A stretch of 64,000 nt of DNA from Kingdonia uniflora (GCA_014058105.1 JACGCM010002493.1:372001-436000), one strand, 5' to 3'; counted from the first letter of the stretch, positions 27,332 to 39,709 are shown. Program-made: numbers and translations. Notes: generated by a model from the sequence alone, not told the origin.

Positions 27332-28870
27332 CCCTCAGCTCTATGCTTAAAGCTCAAGGCTAAGAAAATTGTGTATGCTTATTCTGCAAAACAAAAGGGG
27401 AAAATACATTGCTTAAGTTGATTAGTGAAGTTACTATCTCCAGATGATAACACATGCAAACAGCATAATAACGGTAATCAAACAATTATTATACTCAAAT
27501 AAAAATAAACAGGTCAGGGCTAACAATATGGTGTGGATTGAAAATGTACATGGCTATTGTAGCCAATATGAATCAGCAAGCTTAACCCAAAAAAAGGCCA
27601 TTACAAATCTGATACAATAGAAGAAGACAAGATGATCTGGACACTAACTACGAGTAGAAAGTTTAATACCAAGTTCTGCTTGGAGTAATTTAAGACTCCG
27701 TCAGAACCACCCCAGCTGGTCAAAGATAGCTAGGGATAAAGATGGTATTCCCAGACAGACCTTTATCTTTGGCTGACACATAGAGACAGACTTACAACAA
27801 GGGAATTCCTTGTCCAAAGTGAAAAACTGGATAACTCTTGCCACTCATTATGTGATGTTGCTGAAGAAAATAGGGATCATCGCTTTTTCAACTTTCCATT
27901 CTCAAACAAAATATGGCCTACAGTAATGGAATCTCTGAACATAAATAGGACTATACAGGGATAGAATTCTGAAATTGAGTGGACATGCTCTTACGATAGG
28001 GAGCCAAATATTCTGAAACAAATGAAGAAAATTGGTACTAGCAAAACGACTTGCTTCACACATAAAATGAAACTACACCAAAGTCCATTTCAGATAGAAT
28101 AAAACAGCCATCAATGTTTCAATTGTTCCACACTAAATACAAAGTTCTAGGAGACCTTATAAGCCCAAACCGTAATGTACTTAATTGTATCCCCTTCACC
28201 TGGATAGAGTGTCTCTAGACTCTCTACATATAAAATTCATTGTGATAGTAAGAGTTTTAACACATTGCTCCAAAACCCAGTGATTCATCGATCAGCAACT
28301 TCAAAATCAGGACAACCTGGTTGTTTACAAGTCTTTTCGAGTACACAAAGCTACATGTAAAAAAATAATGTTTTCTAGCGGAAACATAATATAATTCATA
28401 GAAAAAATAATAATAATAACTCTTATCATTAGCTGAAATGGTTTCACACAGATGTCCCACTCAAACAAACGCATACTCGCTGAAGGCGATTTCTCACTCA
28501 ACTAAACATACCCTTTTACCAATTCAACTCAAATAAACAAACTTCCACTTAATGGGTATATATATAGAAACAAATTCAGTATTGGTTTGCAATTCAGATC
28601 TTAAAATGATTTAGTGAATTCAATTACAATAAAACTTACCTGAAGAAACGAAGTGAGTCTGGGGTACCCCAGAAAGAAAGAGAGCTCCAATCTTCTCCTA
28701 CAAGAACTTGTTGTATGTATGTATCTATGTATGTATGATAAGCTCTGCTTTTGCTTTAAAGTGGGTACATACAAGTTGTGAGTTTGGGTTTTGGAACTTT
28801 TGGGGAGAAGGAGAAGAGCGTGTCTATGTATTATTATTATTATTATTATTATTGTTGAGAGAAGAAGAAG
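27329..28870 (-). other. TOL 5'UTR with leader intron
   Basis: Upstream of the ATG the minus strand has an acceptor (TTTTGCAG then AATAAG, exon from 27383) and a matching donor at 28640 (CTTCAG then GTAAGTTTT), implying a 5'UTR intron of about 1.26 kb (27384-28639). The first exon lies right of 28640 and contains or abuts an (ATT)n microsatellite at about 28830-28852. Leader introns often raise expression. The transcription start is inferred, not seen. Confidence 0.55.
28830..28852. repeat. (ATT)n microsatellite
   Basis: About eight ATT units are interrupted only at the end by ATTG. They lie in the presumed TOL leader exon or promoter. Confidence 0.85.
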
Positions 28871-29093
28871 ATGACAGAGGAGGAAGAGGCACCACCACCG
28901 TCATGAGCTCTCTCTGTCTGTCTGTCTGATCAAAATAAAGTAAAGTTAAAAAAAGAAAGAAAGAGGGACAGCCTCAGACTGGTTGTTTAGATTTAGTCTA
29001 TGTCCATGCTTTGCTGGCTCGATCAACATGGGGAACTGTAATTCCATGCATCGAGATCCGCAAAATCAATCATGTATGTGTGTGACTTCCTTT

Positions 29094-29549
29094 CAGCATC
29101 CACAGCAAGCAGCTAGGTGGGTGAATTCACCTAAATCCACCATCAATCCAATCCACCCCACCAGAGTTTATCTCTCAAACAAGGTAAATATTACTCACCA
29201 CAGTTCTGAACTATGAGGCAAAAACAACGTTTAAGATCTAGCCACGTGTCAAGATCACAACGATTTTGATGCCCCGCAGTTTAGAAGTGAGGGGCATCCA
29301 AACAAATCAAACAACGCTATGTAGCTGATTTAATAATTGGTTTTTAATGCCCACATAAGAGCCATTTAAATCTTGACAAGTGTCATCCTATAATTGGTTT
29401 TTACTCAATAAAGTAAAAATCCACCTTGAGGGTGGTGAGACCACCCTGGAGGTGGGTTTTGGATGGACACGTCAGCGAATCGGCCTAACTGTTGTGGGTG
29501 GAAGTGAAGGATTGTCATGTCATTCTTCACATAGCTGCTGCATATGCTC
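29094..29549. mobile_element. Harbinger-type MITE (family A), second copy
   Basis: The left end, CAGCATCCACAGCAAGCAGC, and the right end, CATAGCTGCTGCATATGCTC, form inverted repeats related to those of the element at 869-1361. Both elements carry CTAGGTGG near the left end and TTCACC/CCACC blocks. The flanks are TTT on the left and TTA on the right, consistent with a TTA duplication with one change. It lies upstream of the TOL gene. Confidence 0.75.
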
Positions 29550-30332
29550 TTATGGTATGATGCTTGAAGATCGTCATCTTATTCGGATAACCGGCATTTG
29601 AGGACTTGTAGGTTGGAATTTATATGTACGACTTCCCATGTATGTGTTGACGACGGTCTACTGGATTTTTTCTCACCTCATCAAATATCATCGTCTGAGT
29701 AGTAGTTTAATGTTTGTGTTTCTTTTATTTTCTTATTCCTTTTGTATCGTGTTTTTTCCATTAGATGAGGTGCTTTTGTAAGGGTTACCTCCCCTTTAAG
29801 GTTTTAATGTAATATAATGCATGCTTGCAAAGAAAGAAAAAAATCGAAAAAAAATCAAAGTGACCCTTGATTTGGAGAGGTCCAAAGTGGTGTTGAAGAA
29901 GAAAATAAATTAAAGGTAGATAGTTGTAAGAGAAGAGGGAGAAATAGAGATGGGAGAGAAGAAGAAAAAAAGAGAGGGACGAATGGACAGGCAATTTCTT
30001 TATAAAAAAAAAACTTTTTATCGATTGTTTGTTTGAATATGTGAGACCTCTCATCTAACTTGTGACCTACAAACGAATTTTGTTTGATTCTCTTAAGAAA
30101 ATTGTCCGTCCATTTGTTTGTCTCAAAAGACCAATATATAATATGATTATGTTTTTTTCTTCTAATAATGATGCGCTATGCGCCATGCGCCACGCGCTAC
30201 GACTAAAATTGGTTGGGTAAACTTCTCAATGTTTTAATATGAGAAGGCGACCTGCTATAACTTTGCTAGAGAAAGAAGTTATTTTCTTCTTTTTAGGCAA
30301 GCTGAAAGAAGTGACAACATAGGTGTTACTGA
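29550..30332. other. Intergenic
   Basis: No gene is recognised. The region has T/C- and A/G-rich tracts; open frames across them reflect low-complexity composition. Confidence 0.5.
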
Positions 30333-31079
30333 GGTGGCAACGGGTCGGGTTTTCCTACTTCAAGACTCATAACCGTTTAAGTCTGGTATATCGAGTTCAG
30401 ATCCTAATAAGACCGTCCCAGACCCAAATCCATTTAAATTTTGAGTTTTAAGTCGGCTTCGGATCCGAGTGTCGGGTCCGACCTTTGAGCATAATGATAT
30501 ATAAATGAATCTTTAACAAGTCCTATTTTCTTACATAACAAGACCACATGTCACATGAAATTATTATCACTTAAACAAATATTTTTTATACTTCAACAAC
30601 AACACAATTACCGAGCAACAAAGCTACAGCCACAGTCACTATCACTGGGCACTAGTACTCTTCCTTCCTTTTTCAGTATGGGTATACCATATGGATTATT
30701 GGATTATGCTATGGTAGAACATTGGGGTTTTATTATGAATAATTAAATTTACAAATTGCATGAGTATACACCAAAATATAGTAATTCCAATAAGGAATAA
30801 GGGTAACCTGTTAATCAATTTTTTGATTTTGATTTGGGCTTGAAGGAGAGCTCAAATCCTTCGACTGAAAACCTTAAAAGATTAAGGTATCGAATATCAA
30901 ATTTGGCGAAGTTGAAGTATATATTTTTTTTGCAATTCAACAATACAGCAAGATATTTTTGAATTTCCATATTAAAAAAAGAGTACATCAAGGGTTTTTC
31001 AACTATTTTCAAGAAGAAATTGGAGCCATAATTGCATCTTCCTTAAGGAGGTGGGAGAGTCGGAGACTAGAGTGGAGTT

Positions 31080-31328
31080 TGTTAGGAGTTGGGTTCAAGC
31101 CCAAGCTAGGAACCCAACAGGGTTGGGGTGTCCTATACAGACTCCTAGCAAACCCATAGGCCCAATAAGGTTATGAGGAGAGTTAAAGTAGAATAAAGAA
31201 TCTTTTTGGGTTGTCTATAAATAGAACTGTACTATGTACAGAGAACACAGTTATGATAATCAATAAATCTATTTCTCTCTTGTTCATGTTTTACTATTAT
31301 TCTGCTCTAGCTTAATCATATCCCAACA
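31080..31328 (+). repeat. 5' LTR of copia element
   Basis: A 249-bp LTR with TG...CA ends. A TATA-like TCTATAAATAGA and AATAAA lie in the second half. It is followed by CGTTATCAGCA, a probable primer-binding region. Confidence 0.9.
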
Positions 31329-32190
31329 CGTTATCAGCATGTAAGCTCTAGAAACGATGAGAGCAGATCTTTCCGTCTAAATCAAAGATTTCATGAAAAC
31401 AATGCGATCAGGAGAAGATGTATTTTACGTTTTTTTAATACCTACACTCAGACCTATAATATATCATAGATCAGCATGTTTTGAAAACCTTTTTTTTTCG
31501 GATTAAAAACTAGAATTTTTAGTATTTTGTTACCCTTGTTAAAGGGTTGTTTTCAAATGAGTAGTCTCTGGGAGATTCCTCAATCTCCGGGAATAGCTCG
31601 TTGAAATTAGGCAGTTTCACGGCCAAAAATGCGCTTTTTTGGTCGCTGACGTCATCAAAAAAAATTATTTTATTATTTTTCCAAAATATATATTTTTACT
31701 TTTATTTATGACGTCACTATGTATAAGGATGACGTCATAAATAAATAAAAAATTGAAAGAAAAAATAATATTAATAAATGATGACGTCAGCGACCAAAAA
31801 AACATTGTTTTTGGCCTTGAAACTGCCTAATTTTAACGAGCTATTTCCGGTGATTGGGGCATCTCCCAGAGACTCGCTGGAAAGCTCTCGGAGTAGGCTA
31901 TCCAACATAATTAGTCTTGCCTCCATCCAATCTCCACAGTGAAAGATATACACAATCGAAAACAGTCATTTATCAAGGGTAAAAAAATACTAAAAACCCT
32001 AGTTTTTAATCCGAAAAAAATAGGAAAAAAATAGTTTTCAAAACATGCTGATCTATGATATATTATAGATCTGAATATAGGTATAAAAAAAATGTAAAAT
32101 ACCTCTTCTCCTGATCGCTTGTTTCTGTTAAATCTCTTATTGGACGGAAAGATCTGTTATCTCGCTCCTAGAGCTTGCGTGTTGATAACG

Positions 32191-32416
32191 TGTTGGGATA
32201 TGATCAATCTAGAATAGAATAATACTAAAGCATGAGCAAGAGAGAAAGAGATTTATTGATTATCATAACTATGTTCTCTGTACATAGTACAGTGATATAT
32301 ATAGACAACCCAGAAGGATTCCCTATTCTACTCTAACTCTCCCCATAACCCTATTGGGCCTATGGCACCCCAACCCTGTTGGGTTCGTAGCTTGGGATTG
32401 GACCCAACTCCTAACA
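32191..32416 (-). repeat. Inverted extra LTR within copia element
   Basis: A 226-bp copy in minus orientation, TGTTGGGATATGATC to AACTCCTAACA in plus reading. It lacks about 25 bp present in both outer LTRs (the TATACAGACTCCTAGCAAAC section) and has further substitutions, so it derives from a distinct, diverged copy. Confidence 0.88.
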
Positions 32417-33578
32417 GATAAGTCATTGTATGGTCTGAAACAGTCACGGCTCATGTGGCACAATAGGCTGACTGAATATTTGAAGGCTGAGGGCTTTACA
32501 AATAGCCTTGTTTGCCCATGCGTTTTCATCAAGAAAATGAATACTGGTTTCGCCATCATTGCAGTTTATGTAGACGATTTGAATATGATCGAAACTCCGG
32601 GGAAAATCGCGAATGTTGCTGAATACCTTGGGAAGGAATTCAAAATGAAAGACCTTGGGAAGACCAAATTTTGTCTCGGTTTGCAGATCGAACATATTGG
32701 TCGCGGCATAATCGTACATCAGGTGACGTATACCGAAAGAATCATAAAACGTTTCGGTATGGATACGACACATAACGCCAAGACGCTTATGCATATCCGT
32801 TCATTGGATGTGAACAAGGACATTTATCGTCCTCCTGACGACGGGGAGAAACTTTTAAGGCCTGAAACGCAATATCTAGGAGCTATCGGTGCTTTGCTAT
32901 ACTTAGCAGGGTGTACTCGACCCGACATCTTATTTGTAGTAAATTGTTTGGCACGCCATAGTTCTGCACCTGCCCAAAGGCACTAGAATGGGATCAAGCA
33001 CATTCTGAGATATCTCATCGGCACGAAAGACTGGGGTTTGTTTTATCCACAGCTTGGGAAATGGGACATTATAGGATATGCCGATGCAGGATATTTGTCA
33101 GATCCACATAAAGGCCGATCACAAACGGGTTATGTATTCTTGTATGGAGATACTGCGATTTCATGAAGATCAGTGAAGCAGACGATGGTTATTACATCCT
33201 CGAACCACGCGGAGATTCTTGTATTACATGAAGACGACAGAGAATGTTTTTGGTTGAGGTCTGAATTCTATCCAAGATAAACCGACGACACTTTATGAAG
33301 ACAATGCAGCTTGTATCGTTCAAGTCAAAGACGGATTTATTCAAGGTGACAAGACGAAACATATTTCACCAAAGTTCTTCCACATACATGAGTTGCAGAA
33401 GACGAATAAGATCAACGTTGTTCAAGTCTATTCAAAAGATAACCTGACCGATTTATTCACGAAGGCTCTTACATATCCTACATTTAAGAGATTAGTTCAT
33501 GGAATCGGCATGCGCAGTTTACAAGATTTATTATCTCAGGGAAATAGACCTCAGGGAGATCGACGTCAGGGGGAGTAG
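32417..33578 (+). pseudogene. Copia reverse transcriptase/RNase H remnant
   Basis: It begins directly after the inverted LTR at DKSLYGLKQSRLMWHNRL, inside the RT fingers/palm, and keeps the YVDD catalytic box (AVYVDDLNMIE). The frame stays open to about 32986, ending near GCTRPDILFVVN. RNase H then continues only in broken frames (ADAGYLSDPHKGRSQTGY, DNAACIVQVKDG, NLTDLFTKALTYPTFKRL). Stops and frame changes show it is inactive. Confidence 0.9.
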
Positions 33579-33811
33579 TCTCAGCCTGACGTGGACACAT
33601 GCGTGTTGTACTCTTTTTCCTGATAGCGCAGTTTTTATCCTAGGAGGTTTTACTGGCTGGAGATTTTAATGAGGCAACGTATACGCGTTCATAACCTATA
33701 CAGGGTATATGATTGTACTTTTTCTCAGCACAGCTTTTTGCCCAAGGGGTTTTGTTAGGCAGAGGTTTTAATGAGGCAAGTCGTCCTAGTATCGAACACC
33801 CCAAGGGGGAG

Positions 33812-34060
33812 CGTTAAGAGTTGGGTCCAAGCCCAAACTAGAAACCCAACAGGGTTGGGGTGTCCTATACAAACTCCTAGCAAACCCATAGGCCCAATAG
33901 AGTTATGGGGAGAGTTAGAGTATAATAGAGAATTTTTCTGGGTTGTCTATAAATAAAACTGTACTATATACAGAGAATACAGTTATGATAATCAATAAAT
34001 CTCTTTCTCTCTTGTTCATGCTTTACTATTATTCTGCTCTAGATTGATCATATCCCAACA
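33812..34060 (+). repeat. 3' LTR of copia element
   Basis: A 249-bp LTR beginning CGTTAAGAG (the first base altered from T) right after a purine-rich tract, and ending TATCCCAACA before the GAGTT duplication. Confidence 0.9.
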
Positions 34061-34260
34061 GAGTTTACTTAAAGTTAAACACTTAAACTTGAGTTTTAAT
34101 CGGGTCAACCCAAATACCCATCGAATTTTATATGATCGGGTTCAGGTCTATCAAGCTGAGGCATAAAAGACCAGAATTTACATGGGTAGTAGAAAAGAGG
34201 ATCCAAACCCGGCCCAAATGACTTCGGTTTGGATCGTGTAATGGGTTCTTCATTGCCACC

Positions 34261-34681
34261 ACATTGTAGTTTTCATGTCATAATATAATTTCAATACCCT
34301 TTAAGGGCCATTACATAGTATTACGTTTTTCCTTTTGCCCACTCATCCAACTCTAATAAATATGTCATATTTATACAAATCTTTCCATTAAAATTCTCCA
34401 ACAATGAACTTCCATCTACTAAAGTTGGGTACAAAAGCAGAATAATTTCTCTTCCTAAATCTCCAACCATTTGAATTGAAATAACTGCCAAACGAATTTC
34501 ATATCAAAGATATTGTTACTTATGTTGTAAGCAAACTGAGAAACATTACCGGAGAATAACTGAACCAATACAGAAGAAGTCAAGGAAATGGTTGTAAGCA
34601 AATAACTGTAAGCATCTTTGATATGTCCGCGGCTTCATTGCATCATCCGGCATTAGAGTCAGTATGTGTTGAAGAATACTG
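34261..34681. other. 3' flank of methylthiotransferase gene
   Basis: Non-coding. It probably includes the 3'UTR of the minus-strand gene that ends at 34682. No repeat or RNA gene is recognised. Confidence 0.45.
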
Positions 34682-37600
34682 TCAAAGAGCTGTTCTTAAA
34701 CCCGGGAGTAACAGCACAGCTACAATTGTTGTAAAGCTAACAAGCATTCCACCTATTAGGGCCCAATCCACAAAACCCATTTTCTCTCTTGTGCCAACTA
34801 TTATTTGCTTCTCTTTTGATCCCTGACCCTCCGTAGTCTCCTTCTCAGACCCCTTTCGCTTCGTCAATAACGACCCAGTGATATTCATGTTATTCTCCTC
34901 GTCCACGCCGCATGAAATGTTGCATTCATCCACATCATTTTGTCCTCCAAAACTTACTGGTGAACAAGCACAAGGTTCTGGTTCTCCAGAACATGCACAA
35001 GTCTCATCCGCGGAACAGGGAAGACATATTTCAGGAATAGATTTCATTTTGTTGGATAGGGTTTCTTCCTTTATTTTGTATGGAGTCTCGTCAATTATTA
35101 TTTCACCAAACACGGACCACCTTCCAACTGATGTTATCTTCACATCAGTTGAGGTTCCTAGCATTGTTTCTGAGGCAGATACAAGCACCTGCATATATCC
35201 CTTTGTATGACCCACCTAGACCATAGCAACAGAAAACATTACTAGACAACATATAGGCAAAAGATACATGTCTACAGAAAATAGCACATATAAAACTAGA
35301 ACCAAAATGCAGTGCGACTGAAATTTTCTAAGATTGGAGCATAGTATCTCTTACCAAGTGAACTCCATCAGTGGCAATTTCGGTGATCCATATTCTTTCC
35401 ACCCTGCCTTCAATTCCTTCATATGGTGTAAAGGATTCGAAAACAGATGTAAGTTCTCGACTACGCTTCTTCACTATATTACTTGGGACTTTCTTCATCC
35501 TAGCAGCGGGTGTTCCTGTACCGAAAATCAAAGTTCAGACAACAATGCGCTAGTCATGTGTCATGTAAGAGCTGTAACAAGGAAACTAAGAGCCCGATAA
35601 AAACATACCAGGTCTTGGATAGAACTGTGATATATGTACTTGAGGGAACTTGTAGTCCCTAATAAGGTCGAGTGTTTGAGCAAAATCTTCCTCCGTTTCA
35701 CCTAAGAGTACAAGGACACTTGGTGAATCTCCCTTTCTATATTATTGTTTGTGCTAATATAAATGAAGGGTCACATTTCTTCTTACAGATAGCATTTTGC
35801 ACTCTTTCAAGAAAAAACTAAATTTACCCTGTGCAGAAATAATGAGTAAGAAGAAAACTGTTTCAAAGTCCAAAGTGATCCGCCAGAGTACGCGACTTTA
35901 GGAAAATTTAGCACTTGAAAATAGCCTGTCTTATTTTCTGTTACCATGTTTTGGTGGATTGAAGTGAATAAAATATTGGAAATAAAGGCAGAGAAAGAGC
36001 ATTGCTTCACATTAGGATATGTTAAACAATGCGGCAGAAGAAGTCTATGACTTTGAGATTGGGAAAATGGATTCATGCACTCAGTAGTTACAAATAACTA
36101 CAGGCAGAAGAAGACTCAGTAGTTATGAAAGTAGAGAAAGGGGAATCATGCGCAAAATAGTTACAAACAAAATTAAATACTAACCAGGGAATCCACAAAT
36201 TATATCGGTAGCAATCTGCATCTCAGGAACAAGTTGATACAAAGTATCCACCACAGTTCTGAACTTACCCACAGTATATTCCCGATTCATTGCCTGAAGT
36301 AACGAATATGAATTTTATCAGGAGGAGACATAAATGACTAGCAAATGACGAACACACCAGAAGTAACAAGAGAAAAATAACTATTCTGCACTTACAGTCA
36401 AAACAGAGTCACTCCCTGATTGAACTGGTACATGAAGAAACGAATACACACAAGGGTGACATAAGACTTCAGCTATCTCTTTTAAGTGCTCAAGAATAAA
36501 AGGAGGATTCGTCATCCCAATTCGAAGCATCGTGCTTCTATCAGAGGGAAGTTCCGCAACAATAGCCTTCAGTAGAATAGGGAGATTCACCCCAATATCA
36601 TGACCTGCAAAAATTCCAAGCAGATAAGAACTCTCATTTTGTTGGTAATTTCTCCTTTAAATCAATACACAAATATCTATTATAAATAAACCAGAGTAAA
36701 TCCAAGTGATTTGTCCTCTCCGTCTTCTTTTTCACATCAAAGACTATAACATAAAGCTTTATACTGCACACTAAAGCATTAGTGGTTATTGTGCCTACAA
36801 ATGGATATCATAAGCCGTATACAGAGACTTCTGAAGGAAGAAAGAAGCATTTCAAGGGGGATTCTCCATTGTTTGAAATTACAGGACAAATATACTGACT
36901 TTTAGAACGTGACTTCTACATAGACAAATCTAAGTTTTTGTAATAGTTTTCTGTGAAGACCTGTAGAAAATAAATGAATATAGAATAGTTATTGTACTAG
37001 CAACTCAAATGTTGCTCTTAAGAATTAGAAAGTACCATATGCTCCAGTATCTTCACTGCTTATCCAAATCTCCTTAACCCCGTCAGCTACAACATTTCTA
37101 ACACGCTCCACCTGCAGAAAGTTTGAAGCTTCAAATAACATAATGAAAAAATAAAAGAACCAAATAAACATCATACACAATGCTAAGTAGGTGCATACAA
37201 GGCTTTCAATAGTATAGCTTCCCAAATGCCCACGAGCATGCTTTGTCTTGCAGTAAGTGCAAGCACCCAAACAACCAACGTTTATCGGAAGAATCTCAAT
37301 AAAATTGTTCTTTCTCACCTGTTAAAAGGACTATGTTAACCCAAATTTTCTCAAATTTGAACCCCTTAAAATTAGCCCTGAATATAAAAATGACAGGTTC
37401 GAAATACCTTGGGAAGGTCCAGTGCCGGCAATGTCTTGCGATTCAATAGACGCACCTCGTGACCCTTCAAAGTCTCTTCAACAACTTCAACAACACGGTC
37501 AATTTGTTGCACTCCAACTACACTGACCCCTTCCAGCTCTTTCAAATCTCGGCTACCTTGAGGCACACATCCAGCGACCACCAGTGGCTTTTTCGCACTT

Positions 37601-39471
37601 TTACATTTAACAATTAGAGTGTCCATGGCAGACTGGCTAGGAGATTTTACTGTGCATCTGTTTCAAAGAGGCTTCGTCATTATACAACATTAAGGAAATG
37701 TTAGGAATTCAAATCAAGCTTCAACCACCAATTAGCCCATATAAATCAGGGATTGGAGAGTGAGCTGCCAATAATTTTGCTCTTCTGCTTGACATAGTGT
37801 ATATTAGTAGAAAAAAGATTTGACTGCCCCAAAGTGCATGACCAAATTACCGACAAAAAATGACAGGAATGTTGATCCAACGATTAACGGTTTCAAAATG
37901 ATAAGAACGAATTGGGTTGCTGTTTGGAATTTTAACTCCAAATGCAGTGTCCTTACTTTCTATTTGATGACTTTATAGGCATTGAATACTAGACGCATTA
38001 GTGATATTTAAATTAATAATATTTTGTGGCCGGAACAACTACATTCCAAAATTATCTCCCATAGGTACTAGGATAGCCATGGGGCTGGTGAATGATTTAC
38101 AACCTTCTCAAGTGAAATTGCAAGACTCTAAAATTCCAGTAGAGTTCCTCATTTTTTTATAGGGTAGCCACGCCTCATTTTTTATAGTCGTGAAGTACAC
38201 AAACACTCCTGGATTAGCTATTTGTTTTTGCTGAACCAATTTCTATGCTTGATTATTGATGATTGTGTCTCGATAAACAAAATATGCTCTAAATGGTTTA
38301 GTCAAGTTTGAAATGTATCAGGTGCTGAAGTTCAAAAGTAAGAAGCACGGGTATAATCCACGACATCTAAATCTATAATAACTACGCGAAGGTAATAATA
38401 TAGCCGAAAGCAAAAAAGTTTTCCAGTGTTTGCCTAGAAGTCTACAACTAAGGAAACAAAACTAACTGAAATAGTTCCAGAGCGTTAAGAAAACACTCTA
38501 GACTCGTGTTTCATGAATCATGATACAGTTTTATAAACAACCAGGATATCAATGTGTATTTAATATAACTCAGAGGAAACAGTTCTAGACATTGTTATTT
38601 AACAATGCAGGGAACCTGTAGCATTCGTTAAAGAGAATAGGACAAAATAGGAAAGGCATGCTCACGTGTTAATCAGCCACAGGTCTGCCTCCTCAGGATT
38701 ATCACTCAATGCATATCCAAATGCTGAAAGTTGACCAGCCATGTATTCACTGTCACTCTGAAATACCATAATAATGCATAAGTCTATGTACAACGGAATG
38801 AAGTGAAATTTTTCGAGTGATTTTATAGTTATGTGACTTATGTCCATCGGCTAGTTAGCTTTCACTATGTTTAACTAAATCAATGTAGCCATTAAACGTT
38901 AAGATCTGACTGTTAACATACAAAAGAGTTGCAACTATTTGAAAATCTTTACTTTTAAAAAAATAACAACCTTTATCACCTCTCATCTTCCATTAATCCC
39001 AACTTTTCATTCACACAAGTATTACTTCTCACTTAAATTTCAGTATCAAAATTTTCCCCACTTATCACGATTTAACCAAAGAAAAAAAAAGCATTTCAAG
39101 TAATTCAATTCTAAAGTTGGCGTTATTAGAAGACAATGTTACATTACACCCATAACTTAGTAGAGTCAGTAATATAGAGTAGGGGGGTCGATTGATACCT
39201 GATTGTGAGAGCATCCAAAGGTCTTCATGTAAATGGTCTGCAAAGAAACAACAAATTAGATTGAGAGAGAGAGAGATAGAATGAGTGTTGTAGATTAGGG
39301 TTTTACTTGAGTTCCAGGGATATCAGGTGAGGGAGTAGTGATGAGGTGGTCGTTTCGCTTGAGGTTCTTCTTGTTGTTGATTCGTTTGGGGTTTAGTCCG
39401 ACTGACATTAGAGGTAATCGAAACCCTGGTGGAGCTCCTCCACCTACTAACATGTCCTCCATGTCCTCCAT
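34682..39471 (-). CDS. CDKAL1: CDKAL1-like tRNA t6A37 methylthiotransferase
   Basis: Eleven exons (39307-39471, 39199-39237, 38666-38757, 37408-37657, 37199-37318, 37036-37111, 36396-36604, 36185-36293, 35609-35701, 35355-35515, 34682-35215) keep phase and give 615 aa. The N-terminal MTTase domain has Cys64 (KTFGCSHNQ), Cys100 (INTCTVKS) and Cys129 (VAGCVPQGS) for the auxiliary 4Fe-4S cluster. The radical SAM motif is CLGACTYC (Cys198, 202, 205). LRIGMTNPP and [12 protein letters not shown] follow, then a TRAM region ([11 protein letters not shown]) and a C-terminal membrane anchor in about the last 27 residues. The enzyme converts t6A37 to ms2t6A37 in tRNA, aiding accurate decoding of ANN codons, and is probably ER-anchored as in animals. 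A non-ATG upstream extension is not used; 39471 is the first ATG. The Cys-rich region before the anchor (about residues 500-540) is variable. Confidence 0.95.
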
Positions 39472-39606
39472 TTTCAAACTCAGAGATTTAGCTCTCTCGC
39501 TCAAGAACCATTATTTGAGTAAAAAGGCAAAAAAACGCTCAATCATTCACCGATTTAACAATTTTAGTAAATTTCTATGATGTCATATGTGTTATCATCA
39601 AGAAGT

Positions 39607-39688
39607 GTCGCTTTGGCCGAGTGGTTAAGGCGTGTGCCTGCTAAGTACATGGGGTTTCCCCGCGAGAGTTCGAATCTCTCAGGCGACG
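39607..39688 (+). tRNA. tRNA-Ser (anticodon GCU)
   Basis: Acceptor GTCGCTT pairs with AGGCGAC. The D arm GCCGAGTGGTTAAGGC, the anticodon stem TGTGC/GTACA with loop CTGCTAA, a long variable arm (TGGGGTTTCCCCG) typical of class II tRNAs, and T arm GAGAG-TTCGAAT-CTCTC are all present. A T run at about 39691-39708 serves as the Pol III terminator. It reads AGC/AGU serine codons and has A at position 37. CCA is not encoded, as expected for a nuclear gene. Confidence 0.97.
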
Positions 39689-39690
39689 AT

Positions 39691-39709
39691 TGTTTTTTTT
39701 TTTTTTTTA
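39691..39709 (+). terminator. Pol III terminator of tRNA-Ser
   Basis: A long T tract begins three bases after the tRNA discriminator base. Confidence 0.85.

Larger units (their letters stand above)
31080..34060 (+). mobile_element. Truncated Ty1/copia retrotransposon with inverted LTR-leader copy
   Basis: The 5' LTR (31080-31328, TGTTAGGAGTTGGG...CCCAACA) and 3' LTR (33812-34060) are both 249 bp. The whole unit is flanked by perfect GAGTT duplications (31075-31079 and 34061-34065). A leader (about 31329-31660) is followed by an inverted leader copy (about 31780-32190) and an inverted LTR (32191-32416), then reverse transcriptase and RNase H remnants in plus orientation and a purine tract (AAGGGGGAG) before the 3' LTR. 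Gag, protease, integrase and the start of RT are missing, so it is non-autonomous. Confidence 0.9.
30333..34260. mobile_element. hAT-like element interrupted by a copia element
   Basis: The left end GGTGGCAACGGGTCGGG and, in reverse, the right end GGTGGCAATGAAGAACCC form inverted repeats of a common plant hAT-MITE style. Both flanks of the inner copia element carry the family's GGGTC/GACCC-rich sequence. Without the copia insertion the element would be about 940 bp. I found no matching 8-bp duplication, so the boundaries are less certain. Confidence 0.5.

Noticed and set aside
28708..28929. 73-codon open frame with a run of leucines
   Set aside because: It is the translation of the ATT microsatellite and purine-rich leader of the TOL gene on the opposite strand.
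39472..39504. N-terminal extension of the CDKAL1-like protein (SERAKSLSLK)
   Set aside because: It would need a TTG start. The first ATG at 39471 matches the expected N-terminus MEDMED.
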